This document shows positions 1 through 12,397 of a stretch of 64,000 bases of DNA, piece by piece (within the stretch, counting starts at the first letter, position 1; each line of letters begins with the position of its first letter). Both the position numbers and the translations under genes were made by a program. The DNA is taken from positions 859,668 through 923,667 of the forward strand of contig MU006234.1 in the NCBI GenBank assembly GCA_010093685.1. The letters run 5' to 3'. The notes under the pieces were generated by a model. That model did not search any database. It was not told the DNA's origin and saw nothing but the letters and a program-made list of their open reading frames with translations. Source of the DNA: Ophiobolus disseminans (Eukaryota > Ascomycota > Dothideomycetes > Pleosporales > Phaeosphaeriaceae).

Positions 1-2
1 GT

Positions 3-278
3 GCGTTGGCACTCATGCGCGCTTTCCACTACAAGGAGGCGCCTCTCCCTGAAACATTCAGGTTCTGGGTGCGAGACATCCAGGATGAAAGTAGATCCTT
101 CAACAGAGGTGCACGAGGTCTTCTCCCAGACTATGGTTTCCAAGCGAACTTCACCGACACAAGGCCTGTACAGATTGGAGACGAATGGGAAGTGCAACTT
201 GACCGAATCGACATGTTTTCTCGCTCGATTTACGTAAATCCCGTGCGCTTGTTGCATCGAGAAGAGGAGCTGGTATGA
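3..278 (+). CDS. 3' end of an unrecognised protein (partial)
   Basis: An open frame enters from the left edge and ends at the TGA at 276-278, about 91 residues after the edge. The composition is protein-like, with many aromatic and charged residues (FRFWVRD, GDEWEVQLDRID, YVNPVRLL), so I read it as the last exon of a gene starting outside the window. No domain, signal peptide or membrane segment is visible and I do not recognise the family. The in-frame Met at 15-17 could be internal. The overlapping frame starting at position 1 looks less protein-like. Confidence 0.35.
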   Translation, partial: ALALMRAFHYKEAPLPETFRFWVRDIQDESRSFNRGARGLLPDYGFQANFTDTRPVQIGDEWEVQLDRIDMFSRSIYVNPVRLLHREEELV

Positions 279-1690
279 TTTACCAAAGGGAACGAATGCC
301 ACAAAATTCATCAGGAATGCGGACAACAGGGCAGACAGCCATTGCGTGCAGGGATACACTGGTTGGAGAGCTTGTAGTCTCGGTTCAAGTAGGAACCGTA
401 TGCCGGAAAAGACGACGCAAATTTGCAGGGGCTTCAAGAAGTGACGAGGGGTTTTAATTCGTTTATGTCTCCTTCCAACAGCTCAAATCTGTTCATCGCC
501 CTACCACAAGCTCAAGTCACCTTATCTTGTGTACACCAGGCGACGGTACATCGAACAGCGTTAGATCGCGTGTCGAAAGTCGCGAGAGACTATGACCTGC
601 TTACAAAAAGTAACGAACAATGACGGTTGAAGACGCCTGAAGTACAGGTCCAACTGGTTAGCTCTACTTTTATACAGCTTACACGACGACTGCTCACATT
701 CCTGTTATGCAAAGGGTGGCAAAACTACGGCTGAATCGTGGTCCCATGTGGTGCATCACGAATCCTGCCCTGCACCGATTGTAAGGGTTGCAGGACTGTG
801 CGAAATTCCGCAACAGCGGTACGTGGCGTTCGGTGCGACGGCACGGCACGAGTTGACAGCCACCCAAAATCTCTGCCGATCACGAACCCCATTCCAAATA
901 TCTCGTCGTGGCATCACTACATAGCAGGCAGAGCAAGAGATCAATGCGCGGCACTGGCGTAAGTCTGAGGAGCGGCGAAGAGTGACGAAACTCCAGGCGG
1001 ATAAGCAATGTGCTCCATATGCGCCTGCAAGCCACTTGTAAGCCACACAGCCGCCAACCACGGAGTACGATCCAACAAGGGTACGAACGTCTTGCCAAAA
1101 TCAACGCGCACATCGATCGGTTCTGGAAGCGAGGCCGAAAAGCGCGGCAAGCGATCCGGTTGGCACATGGGCATAACCCAGAGGATCGGGCCGTGGTAAG
1201 TGTGTTCCGGATTTGCGTGCTGTATCAAGTAATGTTCCGACATCCCTTCTCCCGCTTGGCGATATTCTTGTACCACCGAGGCGTTTGCATTCCTGGTGGA
1301 GGCTAGGCGCACGCGATGCAACACGACTGATTTGGTTGTTCAAGACTCGGTGAGCCTAGCATGCTTGACCACCAACCGACTCCAGCGCTTCTATCGGCTT
1401 CCAATTGAATACATTGATCTCAAAAATGAGGCTTCGAGTACGTTTTCTTTGAACACAAGCATCGATTCGAACATACATTGCGTTCATTGCAGGCTTAAAT
1501 GGGAAGGCTGAGGTCGCTTTCCTGCTCGGTACAGCGCACAAACTCTCACTCTTCCATATATTTCCAAGCTGCACCTCGCACATGTTCCAAACGCAATCCG
1601 CCATCCGTAGTACTGATTTGGGAACTTCACACCTGACTCATATTACAGTACGGCTCACGACTGTAATCAATTTGGGTGTGCTTACATACA
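279..1690. other. intergenic, no gene seen
   Basis: Only short, mutually overlapping frames on both strands with no recognisable motif. It should contain the promoter of the Zn2Cys6 gene that starts at 1691. Confidence 0.5.
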
Positions 1691-4600
1691 ATGCCGGACT
1701 ATCCTGGGGACAACACTCGTACTTCCGAGGGTCAATCCATCGGTCTGACCGAGGGTCATAAAAGGCAACAGCCACGCCAGCTTCTCTCCTGTACAAAATG
1801 CAGGGAGCGGAAAGTCAAGGTAAGCGTCGGCTGCCAACCACTCGGACCAAGACTTCATCCTGATCGTTGAGTATGGAAAAAAAGCTGATACAGTTTATAG
1901 TGTGACCGAACCCAGCCCTGCTCGGCATGTTGCGCTCGCGGTCAACCTAAAGAGTGCCACTTCATGGCTGAGGGCGGGGACTATATACCAATTCAACAGT
2001 CTTACGAATTGCGGAAGCTTCGAGCCGAAAACATTCGCCTCAAAGAACGATTGCGTGCCAGTAAGATACCAATAGAAGAAGAAGAATCGGATGCTGCGCC
2101 TTCTCCAGATTCGCAGGGAGAAATGCCCAGTTCATCGGGGAAACGACGTGCGGTGAAACAAAAACGCTTCCAGGGTTCCGAGTGGCAGGACAGCATTTAC
2201 TTTGGTTCGCCTGGTCTTGCTAGGGTAGTAGCAGACGTTAGTAGTATCTTTGGTCCTTGACAGTCAGTACTGACATATTTCGAGTTTGCGGCAGCGAACG
2301 TTCAGCTTGGGTCAGCGTCTTTGGCGCATCTGACGCCACGAGGACCTGACATGTACGCTCCGAAGAATCCGCCGCCTTTCCCGTTCCCAACGTTCTTCCC
2401 AGCCACTCCCGAGGAGTGCATTCCAAAACTACTCAAATGTCTTCCGCAACGAGCAGACCTCTTCAAGTCCCTCAGTGCGTTCGAAACCCGGGTCAATATA
2501 TGCTCGTTCCCTCACATCCCTTTCGAGATCACAAAAGCCGAGGTCGAGCGCTTCCTCGATGACGCAAAGAAGAATGCTCAAATGTGTCCTGATATGCTTG
2601 CTCTCCTTTTTGCTGCCATGGCACTGGGAGGTCAGCATTCCGTCTGGGACAGATCGGAAGGTCGATGGGACCGGAAGGCCATGGAAGGAGAGGCTAAAAA
2701 AGGGGATGTTTACAGTAAGTCCTTCAAGTTCGAACTGAGCTCAGCATTGATATTTGGCAGTTTCGGCCGCTATGCAGGCCTTGCGATTGGCGTCCTTTAT
2801 GCACAAACCGTCGCTCCTCGGTATACAAGCTCTGATCATGATGGGGCCGTATCTCACAAACAGCGGCCGATTTTTGGATGCCTGGACACTTTTCGGTACA
2901 ACTATTCGCCTAGCACACTCCATCGGACTGCATCGCCACCCCAAGCATCTTGACCCATCCCCTCCATCACAGCGTGAATGCGGTATTCGACAGGCAATCT
3001 GGTGGTGGATGCTGCACATGGACGAACAATACTCTATGACCTTGGGCCGCCCGCTGGGGATTAGTGGCATTGGCGACTGTCCACCGCCGCTCGAGCTTAC
3101 AACCGACCGTCAGGTGCTGCGATTCGGGGACTTTGTGAATCATTTCACGATCTTGGCGAGACGGGTCTTGAGCAGCTTTCGCTTGACTATATCGAAGATC
3201 GACGAGCTCACAGACGAGTTTAGAGCCTTGCTCGACACTATGCCCGCGATGTTGCAATTTGAGAAATCTTGGCTCTTGAAAGAGAAAGAGATTCCGGAAT
3301 GGCCTCTGAGCGCAATGGCTGCCGGTGAGTTATCAGGGTGAGGCTACGAATATTTCTTGACACAAACACAGTATACCATTGCAAAGTACACACCTATCTA
3401 ATCCTCCTCAATCGGCAAAGGCTTGAGAGGGTTTCCACGCAGGAACCCGACACGGAGACCACGGCATCGAGTTCCAAATCAGTGAACAGGAAAACGTCTT
3501 TCTTGCGTCATTCGCCGACGGAAACGACCGTCCTATCTCGCGGGCGCGCTTTGGTTCTTGCGTCATCTGAAGACGTTCTGGATACGTTCATTTTCCTCTG
3601 GGCACGAGTACCCGCCACACTCATCTCTTGGACCATGGGACAGCAAGCTTTCAATTCGTGCATGATACTTCTTCTTGACGCTATAGAATTTGCTATAGTG
3701 ACTCCAGGGGCACGAAAGGTCGAAAAAGCTTTTGCGATCTTCAAGGAACTTCAGGCCATCCACAAGCTTGCAGATTTGGCTGTTGAAAGGATCAGCGGAG
3801 GATTGAATGAGCTTCGTCATGCCGCACATGTGTGGACAAGGTCTTTGGGGCCGCCGGCAACTCACACCAATGGCAATGAGATGCAGGGAGTGTGGAGTGA
3901 GGCAATGCAGACGGCGCATGGCTTGTGCGATGATAGAGTCATGGACACAACTGGGATGATACTTCTCGAGGACCCTGGCCTGCAAAGTTTTGCGCCCGAA
4001 GCTTTTGCGCCGATCGCGTGGAACATGACAGGAGATGAATCGAGGGGGTTTCAGCATACGCCTGAGCGAGAGATTCGTCAGGCCGAAACAAGAGCAATCA
4101 GTGGACAATTCCATGACGAAGACTTAGCCGACCATCGATGCACGGGAGTCCCGGAGGGCATGCAGGGCGTGTGGAAATCGACGACCATGGACTCGGCGCC
4201 CACGAGCAATCTTCAGCCACCAAGTGTCACAACCCCGACATCGCGCACAAGCCTTGCAACACCACAACAGCAAAATCAACACCTTACATCCTTCACCGAA
4301 CGCTCCCACCCTGCTAATCATCCGCCTCACTTATGGCACACGCAGCTGCGTGCAGAAGACACGAGTGGTTGGGATTATCAGCCGGTGGCGAGTGCACCGG
4401 CAACAGCACCTCCACAACAGACAGGGGGGTTTCCGGGGCCAACCCACGGCCCAGCAGTGCAGATGAGACACAACTCTTGCCCTTCGATTCCTCAGCTGGC
4501 ATCAACAGCGCCGATATCGCGGCCAGGCTATTCGTCCTTGAACGCAACAAGTGTTCAGACACCAATAGCAGAAGGCCAGCATTCCCACACACCGCCTGTC

Positions 4601-4921
4601 GCATCTGACCAGGCTTTGTTTCAAGAATATCTGGACACCATGCTGTCGTTCCAAAGCCTACAGCCTGGCCCTAGTACCCACCCATCGTGGGTAGCTACCC
4701 ATGCGGGCCGACCCGAGGCTTTCCAGATGATGGAAGCGGTGAACTTCTCGCACTCACATCACATTGGCCAGGCGGCTCCAACATTTGCGACTAATATGGC
4801 TCAAGGACAACAGACGGACTTTTCGTATCCGATCTACTATTCGCAGGCACCAGCTCTGCCTGCGTCTCCTAGTCCAGAGCAATTGGTGCCTCCAGAATGG
4901 GAGCCCTGGATGCCGCATTAG
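1691..4921 (+). CDS. Zn2Cys6 transcription factor with fungal-trans domain
   Basis: Five exons: 1691-1819, 1901-2236, 2306-2714, 2761-3324, 3372-4921, giving 995 aa. The binuclear zinc cluster has Cys at 34, 37, 44, 50, 53 and 62 (CxxCx6Cx5CxxCx8C). The first intron falls exactly before Cys44, so a reading without splicing would lose the finger. A short heptad-like helix follows (about residues 77-95, YELRKLRAENIRLKERL), as in Gal4-type dimerisation segments. The middle homology region (PF04082-like) is shown by FGSPGLARVV, LAHLTPRG, RLAHSIGLHRHP and IRQAIWWWMLHMDE. VYHCKVHTYLILLNRQRLE, joined by the last intron, follows it. The last roughly 300 residues are rich in Gln, Pro, Ser and Thr, likely a disordered activation region. 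The target pathway cannot be read from the neighbours. Splice sites are canonical and all phases agree. Confidence 0.9.
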
Positions 4922-7900
4922 TAGAGTAGGGTCAGAATAGACTGCCTATCAGCTATTCTTCAAGTGCACCTGCTTCTGCTAGATTTTAGCAGCGACAAGC
5001 GCTCGTTGTTTCCCCTGGGCAACGCGTTTCCCTGCCAGATTGCTTGGTGCAGATTCTCAAGACGACCGTGGTCGCGAACTGTTTGAAAAAGTGGTTTAGA
5101 ATGCAATCGTTTTCGTCTCCTGCAATAAAATTTTGTGTTTCCCTCACCTGGTCTCTCTTGCCTCTTTTGCTGAAGCACATCGCGATTCGTCAGCATGAAC
5201 ACAAACTCCTGCTCGCCGCCCTTGCTTCTTCAACAACAACAATAACAACAACGCTCCAAATTACATCACGCAGCCTCCGATACTGCATAATTTGTCATTC
5301 CACTCAAGTACGTAATACAATCTAGCAACGTTTGCCACTTCGCCCGTGCCCGCATGCTTAGTTTTGGTGGCTTGCTAGAGATCAACATCGCAGCCTCGTT
5401 GTGCGATCCCGCTGTGACAGCGTACTGGTGGACTACAATACCGTCGTCCACCACACGTGGGGTAGCCAGGTATTTGGAACCCACAGCGTTCATGATGCAA
5501 ACGATAGCGCACTTGCGCCGCTGCTTCCTGCTAGTGCGTAACGCGTGCTTGGGAAAATTCGGGCACGCATCCACCCCTAGCAGCATTGTCCGCCTTGTCG
5601 CTGCTACCCGCCCGTCCATGGTACATCAGCCTGCATACACGCTAAAACGCCGGTTCCGATAGACTGGGGGTGACAGGCGCTCGGATACGAGCAAGGACGG
5701 CGAGTGCTTATCAAAAAAGCAAGAATCATCGGTGAATGCGTGTCACATTGCAGCCAGCGCTTCCCTTGCGTAGCTGGTAGGCCCGCATGCCCATTGTTCC
5801 TTGCGTGCCACTGAGATCACTTTTCTGCAGGTTTCGCGGAGCCATTGGCTTCCGGCACTCCCACGGGCCGGCGATCAACTTTGTTGCAGATTAGCGAGGC
5901 CTGCCGTTGGCGCGATTGAGTTTGCCGGAACTGGCGCCCCGTCGGCGCTGCACGTTGAGCCTCATTTCTCTCCGAGGAACCGATCACTACGCGTTCTGGT
6001 ATCGAGTCCGCACGTTATTTCAAATCGCTGGGACTGTAGAAACGGCTCCTTCATATGTCGATCATTTCTGCGATCGGAAATTCCCGCGGCCATCATCGAA
6101 CCACGATCTGCATGGGAGAGTCACAGCGAACTTTACTCCCTGCATGCCCGATTTCACCATGAAGCTAAGGATAACTAATCTTGCAGGTGAATGACACTAT
6201 TGTCTCCCTTGCTTGCTTTTGCGTTCTAGATCTGCCGACAATTGTGTCTTGATAGGTATCACTACAGGATACTCGGTTTCACTTGACGACATGCCAGATA
6301 GGCCCTTAACATGGCTGGCTAACGGTGAGTACACGATCTTGTGCATACTTGGAGCGTTGGACAAAGACTTTGGGTATGGCCTGTGGACTGGGTTTGCAAG
6401 GGTCTTTGAGGTTCATCGCAGCCTTGCTTCCCTGCAATCCGCTGTCGTACATCCGATCGATACGACCCTAAGTGTGATTCCTCCAAAGACGTAAGAACCT
6501 CGCTAACACTAACGTAGGAGCGCGGAAAACATTGCCGATATCCACTCAAACTTGGAAAGTCACAGCTCAGTCACACAATGCCAATATGTGATAGTACCTC
6601 AAGTAGAAATGGCCTGATTCTTGCAGCCACAAATCCGGCCATTCCAGATTCGATTAGAGCGAGATCCGGTGGCTGGAAAGGCGGTCGACAAGCGACTCCA
6701 CACTGTATCGTGGTTCACGTCAGCCACGCGAAACTTTGGTGGAGCAGTCGCCGAACACACGACGAAGCAATTTTGTGCCACTGTCTATCCATACTGAATT
6801 GATCCAGGTACCACGTCCATCCCACGTTGACTGACACGTCCGTACCTTGGATAGCTGTCACGTCGTCGATCACTGACTCGTACGCTTCGACAACATCTCA
6901 TCGTCACTCTATCTTTCCAAAGCAAGGATTGCCCAGACATCCCACACAAGCGATGATCACATGCAGAAGAGGATATGGGAGCGCTGCAAACAGACCCACA
7001 TACCAAGCATTCACATCCATGAAGCGCCCAACCACGTCGCGCGTCCCATCCACATCATCGTCTCAACGACTTCCCAAATCATCCGCAATTAGCATCGGGT
7101 ACGTCCAGCTGATACAAGACGCGCCGCTATCGCAGCTGAAGGAGTAGATCAGCGCTTCTCCACGACCAACCACCCGTGCGGAGCGGCCCTCGAAGGATCA
7201 CGCACGCAGTGGTTAGTTCCCGTGTGCCTAGTCTAGACTCTCTCGCGTGCTGCGGTTCGAGACAAAGCAACTAGGTGGATTTGCCCTGTCTCCCTTGCGG
7301 CAGTATGCGCTCTCGCTTTGGGCACGTTCGGCCGCAAGTGCGTATGGCGTGGAGGCCTGGACCACGGGCAGTGCTTGAGTGGCTGCTGAGAGATGCTGAT
7401 GCGGCCTTGGGAGTAAGCTTGGGTGTGGGTGGTTAGCTTACGGACGGCAGAGGAGGGGGGCTGAATGGGGAAACGGGTGTGGGAGGGAGAGCTGTGTGCT
7501 CTGTCAGTGTGGGAAGTCGAAATTTTTTGGGCGGTCTGCTTGCACAACAATAGATGATGAAGGTAAATTCGGTTATCAGATCATGTGGAAAGGACAGTGA
7601 AGTTTCTGACTTCTCATGGGCGTTTCCACACCAAATCAACCTCCGCCGTCTCCCGGATCGAAGGCTAAATCCTTCTCACATACATATTTCCCTGCTACAG
7701 ATCAAGACACACGCCAGTAAGTCGCACGCATGTGCAAGAAGTGAAAAGAAAATCTCTCTCACTCTCCTATGACAAGCAAACCAGCTCAATCCACCAAGTC
7801 CGAGTCACTCCCTCATCTACCCTAGAAGGGACTAGATCTTCATATGGTCCCCAAAATCACACCTACAATTCCATCAGGTTTCCAAGAGTCCGTTCAAACT

Positions 7901-8066
7901 ATCCATGACATGTAAATCTCAACCTAAACACATACAAGTCGAAATGTGATGTCAACCTCTGCTCAAGCTCATCGTTGGCAAAACATACACGCACACGCAC
8001 GCACGCGGCTTCTATTTCCCGCGCAAAATCACTTCGCAAACGTTTCACACCATCAAAATCATGATG

Positions 8067-8136
<70 letters not shown>
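8067..8136. repeat. (CTA)23 trinucleotide microsatellite
   Basis: About 70 nt of uninterrupted CTA units, flanked by ATGATG on the left and CGATCAC on the right. Read in frame it would encode poly-Thr or poly-Leu, but no gene can be supported around it. Long pure trinucleotide runs are usually length-polymorphic. Confidence 0.97.
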
Positions 8137-8757
8137 CGATCACTAAGAGAGTCGTATCGACTTTGCAGGAAATGGCATCACACAACACACGTAGCGCAAT
8201 ATCTGGAACATATACACTATACACCCATGTACTCTGTGCGAACTAAACGCTTTCCACCACGTGAAACCCCTACTCTCGCGCAGGCGTTTCTATCTTCAGA
8301 GACTGCTAAGCCCGTATGCTTATGTGACAAACTTGGAGCGACAGTTTTATTACTAACTGTAGTCTTTCGATTAATGTCTGAGTTACAAATATAAACGCAA
8401 ATGCATAGTATCTTTGCCTTTGTGGAATCTGCATCGCGATTAAACCTCGCGATCTCTGCGCCGTCGTAAATGCCACGCACGTTCGTGAGTAACGAATACG
8501 TTCTCCAGCTCTTGCGCTGACACTACGTGGACGTATCTTTTGTTACTGGCTGTGTCTTGGTTTCGGATTGTATATCGTCGAAAGCTGCTGTGGCTAGTAC
8601 TAGATCTGTGGTGGTTTTTTAAGAGCGCAGTAGAGTGAGAGAACTTTGGTGGGTTGGGATACATCTTGAGCGCCGATAGGACGGGAGGTGCAGGGGAAGA
8701 TGAGCGTGGCGAATGGAGGAGGGGTTTGAGGGCCGGTGTAGTAGGTGTGGGATGTTC

Positions 8758-8782
8758 GAGGGAGGGGGAGGAGGGGAAGGGG
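8758..8782 (+). other. Polypurine tract with G-quadruplex motif
   Basis: A 25-nt all-purine run on the + strand with four G runs: 8760-8762, 8764-8768, 8773-8776 and 8779-8782, separated by loops of 1, 4 and 2 nt. This fits the canonical G3+N1-7 pattern. It lies inside a wider purine-rich strand (about 8640-8850). Folding is inferred only from sequence. Confidence 0.6.
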
Positions 8783-9673
8783 CGTGGAGAAAATTTGAGG
8801 TGGAGATGCGGTGGAGGAGAATGTAGTAGTAAACACAAAGTACTAAGCTCGTCTCACTAGGTGCGTAGACCCTCTCTCTGTACAATTTCAACGCCCCGCC
8901 TGCACATTCTTACCGTACTCTAAAAGCATTAACAAATCCCACTACGCGTATAGAAGTAAATTAGCCTTTGTATTCTAGAACAAACGATCTTGGGATATTC
9001 ATAGGTGCTATTATACCATCGCAGATTAACTAGTCACTGCATACAAGCCCCCTCTTAACATCCGATTGTCCATGATCTAAATCCAGGTCTGACGCGTGCA
9101 CTGGTGATTCGTAAGACTGCTCTATATGCTCATGTTCCATTCTCCTCCCCTTTGGCTGTTTTTCCGGTATCGTCCGATGATACAGTACCACTCCCTATAA
9201 TCACACACGCGTGAACTAACATAAACAACGCATGAAGATGTGCAAAGAGAGCATGAGAGGAAATTTACTTCATGAGGTATGATACTAAGATGGGGAGGTT
9301 TGAGATAGGGTATGAGGTGAAAAGAAGAGGAGAGCGTGGGTAGAGTTTATTACTCCCGCAATTCAGCAAAAGGAATTGCACTCTAGTTCACTCCATTCCA
9401 TTTCACTCCACAAACAAACATGCAAACATCGCACAACACACCACTCTAGCAGTAGCAGTAACAAAATCAAACGAGTGAGTGTAGATATATTCACCACACT
9501 CCCAGCACAACTACCAGTAGATACGCAAATGCTATGAATGAGTAACGAGGGGGTATACCAACCAATCGCGCAGCAACAAGAAAAAAACGCCGGCGTTCAT
9601 GCGAATATGAACAAAGCATACCCTCCCGTAAAATAAATGCCTAAAGCCAAATGCGCCCATCCCACAGCTTCAC

Positions 9674-11522
9674 TCACTCATGCAATTGATGCGTCGGACA
9701 CGCACCCCTCCCCTTCTTACTCCACCACTCCTTAATACATTTCTATCCATCGTCAGCACTTAGATCCACCACCACACATCAGGGGAAATGTACATACCTC
9801 ATGAAATTTACACCAACAAACCAACCGCGCCATTTTATCTCCAGCCTCGTACTCCTCGAAGCAAATGATGCACTCCTCTTCATTACCATCCGCGTCAATG
9901 CAGTCCTTCTCAGTCGCCGTGAAAGGAAACATGCCGCGCGCGGCGTGGCTCATGCGGCTGGCATTACTGGCGCCTTCGCCTGCGTTACTCATGCCGCGAG
10001 AGCGCTGGGTGGGGAGGCTTGCGGATGTGGTTTGGGTCAGGGGTGCGGCGGCTGGGGAGGCGGAGTGCAGGGCGATGCATTCCTCGATGTGCTGTGTGCG
10101 GTCTGCTTCGTCGCCTGAGGGGCCTTTGGGTGGGAGTTCGTTACCGCATATGGGGCACTCGTCTTCCTCTGCTATCTGGCGGCGTGGTCGGGGTGGCTGT
10201 TGGGTTGGGATGTTGGATGCAGGCACGGCTGTGAATGGGGAGCGTGGAAACATGTTGACTACGGACTGGGAACCTGGGCCGAGATTGAAGGGAAGCTGGC
10301 CATTGTTGGGGACCGTGTAGCGTGAAGTAGAAGTGTTGTGGTCCGGAGGTCGCATCGTTTGTGCCTGCATGTGGCCGGCGATGGGCAGAGGTGGCAGTTG
10401 GCGTTCTGCACTTGGAAGGCCACCCTGAAAGCTCACTCTTCTGCTGTCAGTCGAAAGGTGATGCGCACGTTGTGTTTGTCCGGGGCCAACACTCGGTGAC
10501 GGATCGTACACGCTGGATACCGAGCGCTGAGCGCGTGGATGGGGTGGTGGACCAGCTAGAGTGTAAGGTCTTGTTGAAGACGGTGCATGGCTTGAATATC
10601 GCGCCGGGATGGCGGGCGTATATTGAGGCGGCGGGCCGTAGTTGGGATCGGGCACGCATGGATTGCACACGCGGACCTCTTCCCCTCCACCAAGGGCCGG
10701 GTTGCGGAAGGGGCCGAATGTGGATAGTTCGCTGTCCTCGTCACCCGTGAGATCGATGATGGTGGGTGAGCCGTCCGAAGGTGGATGGACGATGAACTGG
10801 CGCGGAATAGTGATGCGGTGCGGCGAACACGTCGCGCAGACGACCCTCCCACACTTCCTGCAGTGATGTTTTCTGTACAGAAATGTAAAGCTCCTGCCGC
10901 AGACGGGGCACTGTGAGACATCGGCGTCGGGCTGCCATGGCGGGAGGACGATGTCGCTGCCTCTTCTCGCATTGTGGGAGTCGTTCGGCTGCGGAGGGGG
11001 CAGTGGAGGCAGCTGGCGCGTGGATGCTGGCGAAGAGTCGAGGACGATGGGGTCCGAATTTGAGGCTCCTGGGACGGACGAGTGCATTCGAATGCTGGAA
11101 GGGCGCCTCATGGGGGACTCGGCCGTGGTCAGGCGTCGCTTGCGGTCGGAGTTGATGGACGACGAAGAGTCGGTACGTGAGGGACGGTTCGGGAGGTTGT
11201 ATAGAGACGAATGGGGGGAGACGTGTAAGGAGGAGGCAGAGTGCGGCATGGGCGGGGTGGAAGTGTTGTTGCGCGCTTGACGACCAACATTCTGGTCGAC
11301 TAAGAAGTCCATCCACGTTTCGCCCTCACGCCCACTCGGAGGCTGCTGGGCCAGGAAGTGTGACGCCACGACACCGTGTGAATAGCCCGAACCGCGACTT
11401 CCTTCACTCACTCCCTCTTCGGCTGCCGTGGTGCCGTGGCGGGCTGCGTCGCGCTGGTTCTCCATGGACGAATGCCGCGGTGGGTACGGCGCGCCGTGGT
11501 GTGTTGTGTTGTTCGGCGCCAT
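9674..11522 (-). CDS. FYVE and RING finger protein, Pib1-like E3 ligase
   Basis: Two exons on the minus strand (11522-9798 and 9742-9674, intron 9743-9797), 597 aa. A FYVE-type finger begins with W196-Q-P-D, carries the RKHHCRKCGR signature, and ends near residue 286 with a CNPC pair; FYVE domains bind phosphatidylinositol 3-phosphate on endosomes and vacuoles. At the C terminus, C551, C554, C569, C571, H574 and C577 plus C590-P-T-H593 form a RING-like finger. The last exon is essential, because the unspliced frame runs off after H574-E575. A further CxxC at 456-459 followed by a HxxxC pair suggests a third, C2HC-like finger. The rest is Ser/Pro-rich and disordered. The FYVE-then-RING order matches yeast Pib1, a membrane-bound ubiquitin ligase; this protein is longer. 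Substrates are unknown. Confidence 0.88.
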
Positions 11523-12397
11523 GGCGAGCGATATCGAGACTCGAGGAAGCCGGGAGACGTGCTAAGCAGTGGTCGGCGGGCTGCGAGGCGGTGGTGGGGA
11601 GGAGGCCCGACGGCGGGCAATGTGATATGTGGAGGGATGATGTCGGACGCTCACGGCGACATTCCGCCACCAGCTGTACGGCTTGTTTAGTAATGCAGTA
11701 GAGAGTGTCTGTATTCTTCCATCAGCAACCTCTCCACTTCACAGCCGTTACCACTTACTGTTCGCAATCGTCGCGGTGTAGCCAAGGTGGGTCCGCAGTG
11801 TTTAGTGTCAGTTGCGGGCAACGCGCCACTTCCGAGAGGAGGGCACCGACAGGCTTCAGAGGCCTGCACAACGCACCGGTGAAGCCGTGCTATGAAAGGG
11901 TCTTCCAAGTCTACTGGACGACTGAGGTTCAGCCTGGAGGCATGTCTTGTGCCTCAGGTGCCGATGCGCATATGGTCGGCTGTCGTATTGCCCAAACAAG
12001 ACGGGCCAACCATGCGCCACATGCTAAAGTTGCTGTGGAGACTTAACGGGCCGCCGCATATACACCAAGCTTCTTTCATCATCACCGCCTCTATCGGTCC
12101 CTTACAACTTCTAATTAGTGCTGCTAGTCACTTTCAAGGCCTGCTAAGTGTGTTGCGTTTCGAACTACTAGTATACGCGGCTATCTCTAATTAACTACAT
12201 GGAATAACAGGCCAGTCCGTACGTATATATATATGCTCCCACTGCGCCGCGCCATGCTATCATCGCTTCCCCAAGACGCCGCCGAAAAGGATTGCTTTTC
12301 GAGACTGTACAGCAAAGAGATTCGTGAAACAAAAGACCTGTCGATTATAGAAAAGGGTTCTGGCCCGCAAATATGTTGAAGAACATGTCTAGACTAC
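11523..12397. other. intergenic between two minus-strand genes
   Basis: Contains the promoter side of the FYVE-RING gene (starts at 11522) and the 3' flank of the channel gene (ends at 12398). A short TATATATATA run lies near 12225. No gene is supported. Confidence 0.5.

Larger units (their letters stand above)
4922..9673. other. 4.7-kb stretch without a recognisable gene
   Basis: No frame here has a domain, and none of the longer frames joins into a convincing spliced gene. It holds a (CTA)23 microsatellite (8067-8136), CA/CG-rich dinucleotide stretches near 7985-8010, a purine-rich strand with a G-quadruplex-type motif (8758-8782), and the 3' flank of the FYVE-RING gene. A short frame around 6260-6494 looks somewhat protein-like but lacks a supported start or splice partner. 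A long non-coding RNA or rapidly evolving orphan gene cannot be excluded. Confidence 0.5.

Noticed and set aside
7250..7275. tRNA B-box-like GGTTCGA
   Set aside because: No matching A box or foldable cloverleaf around it; similar hits at about 29473 and 58467 also failed.
8067..8146. Poly-Leu or poly-Thr coding frame over the CTA repeat
   Set aside because: The frame exists only because of the microsatellite; no flanking coding sequence.
8440..8838. 132-codon Pro/Ser-rich minus-strand frame
   Set aside because: Explained by the purine-rich strand composition; no family or splice support.
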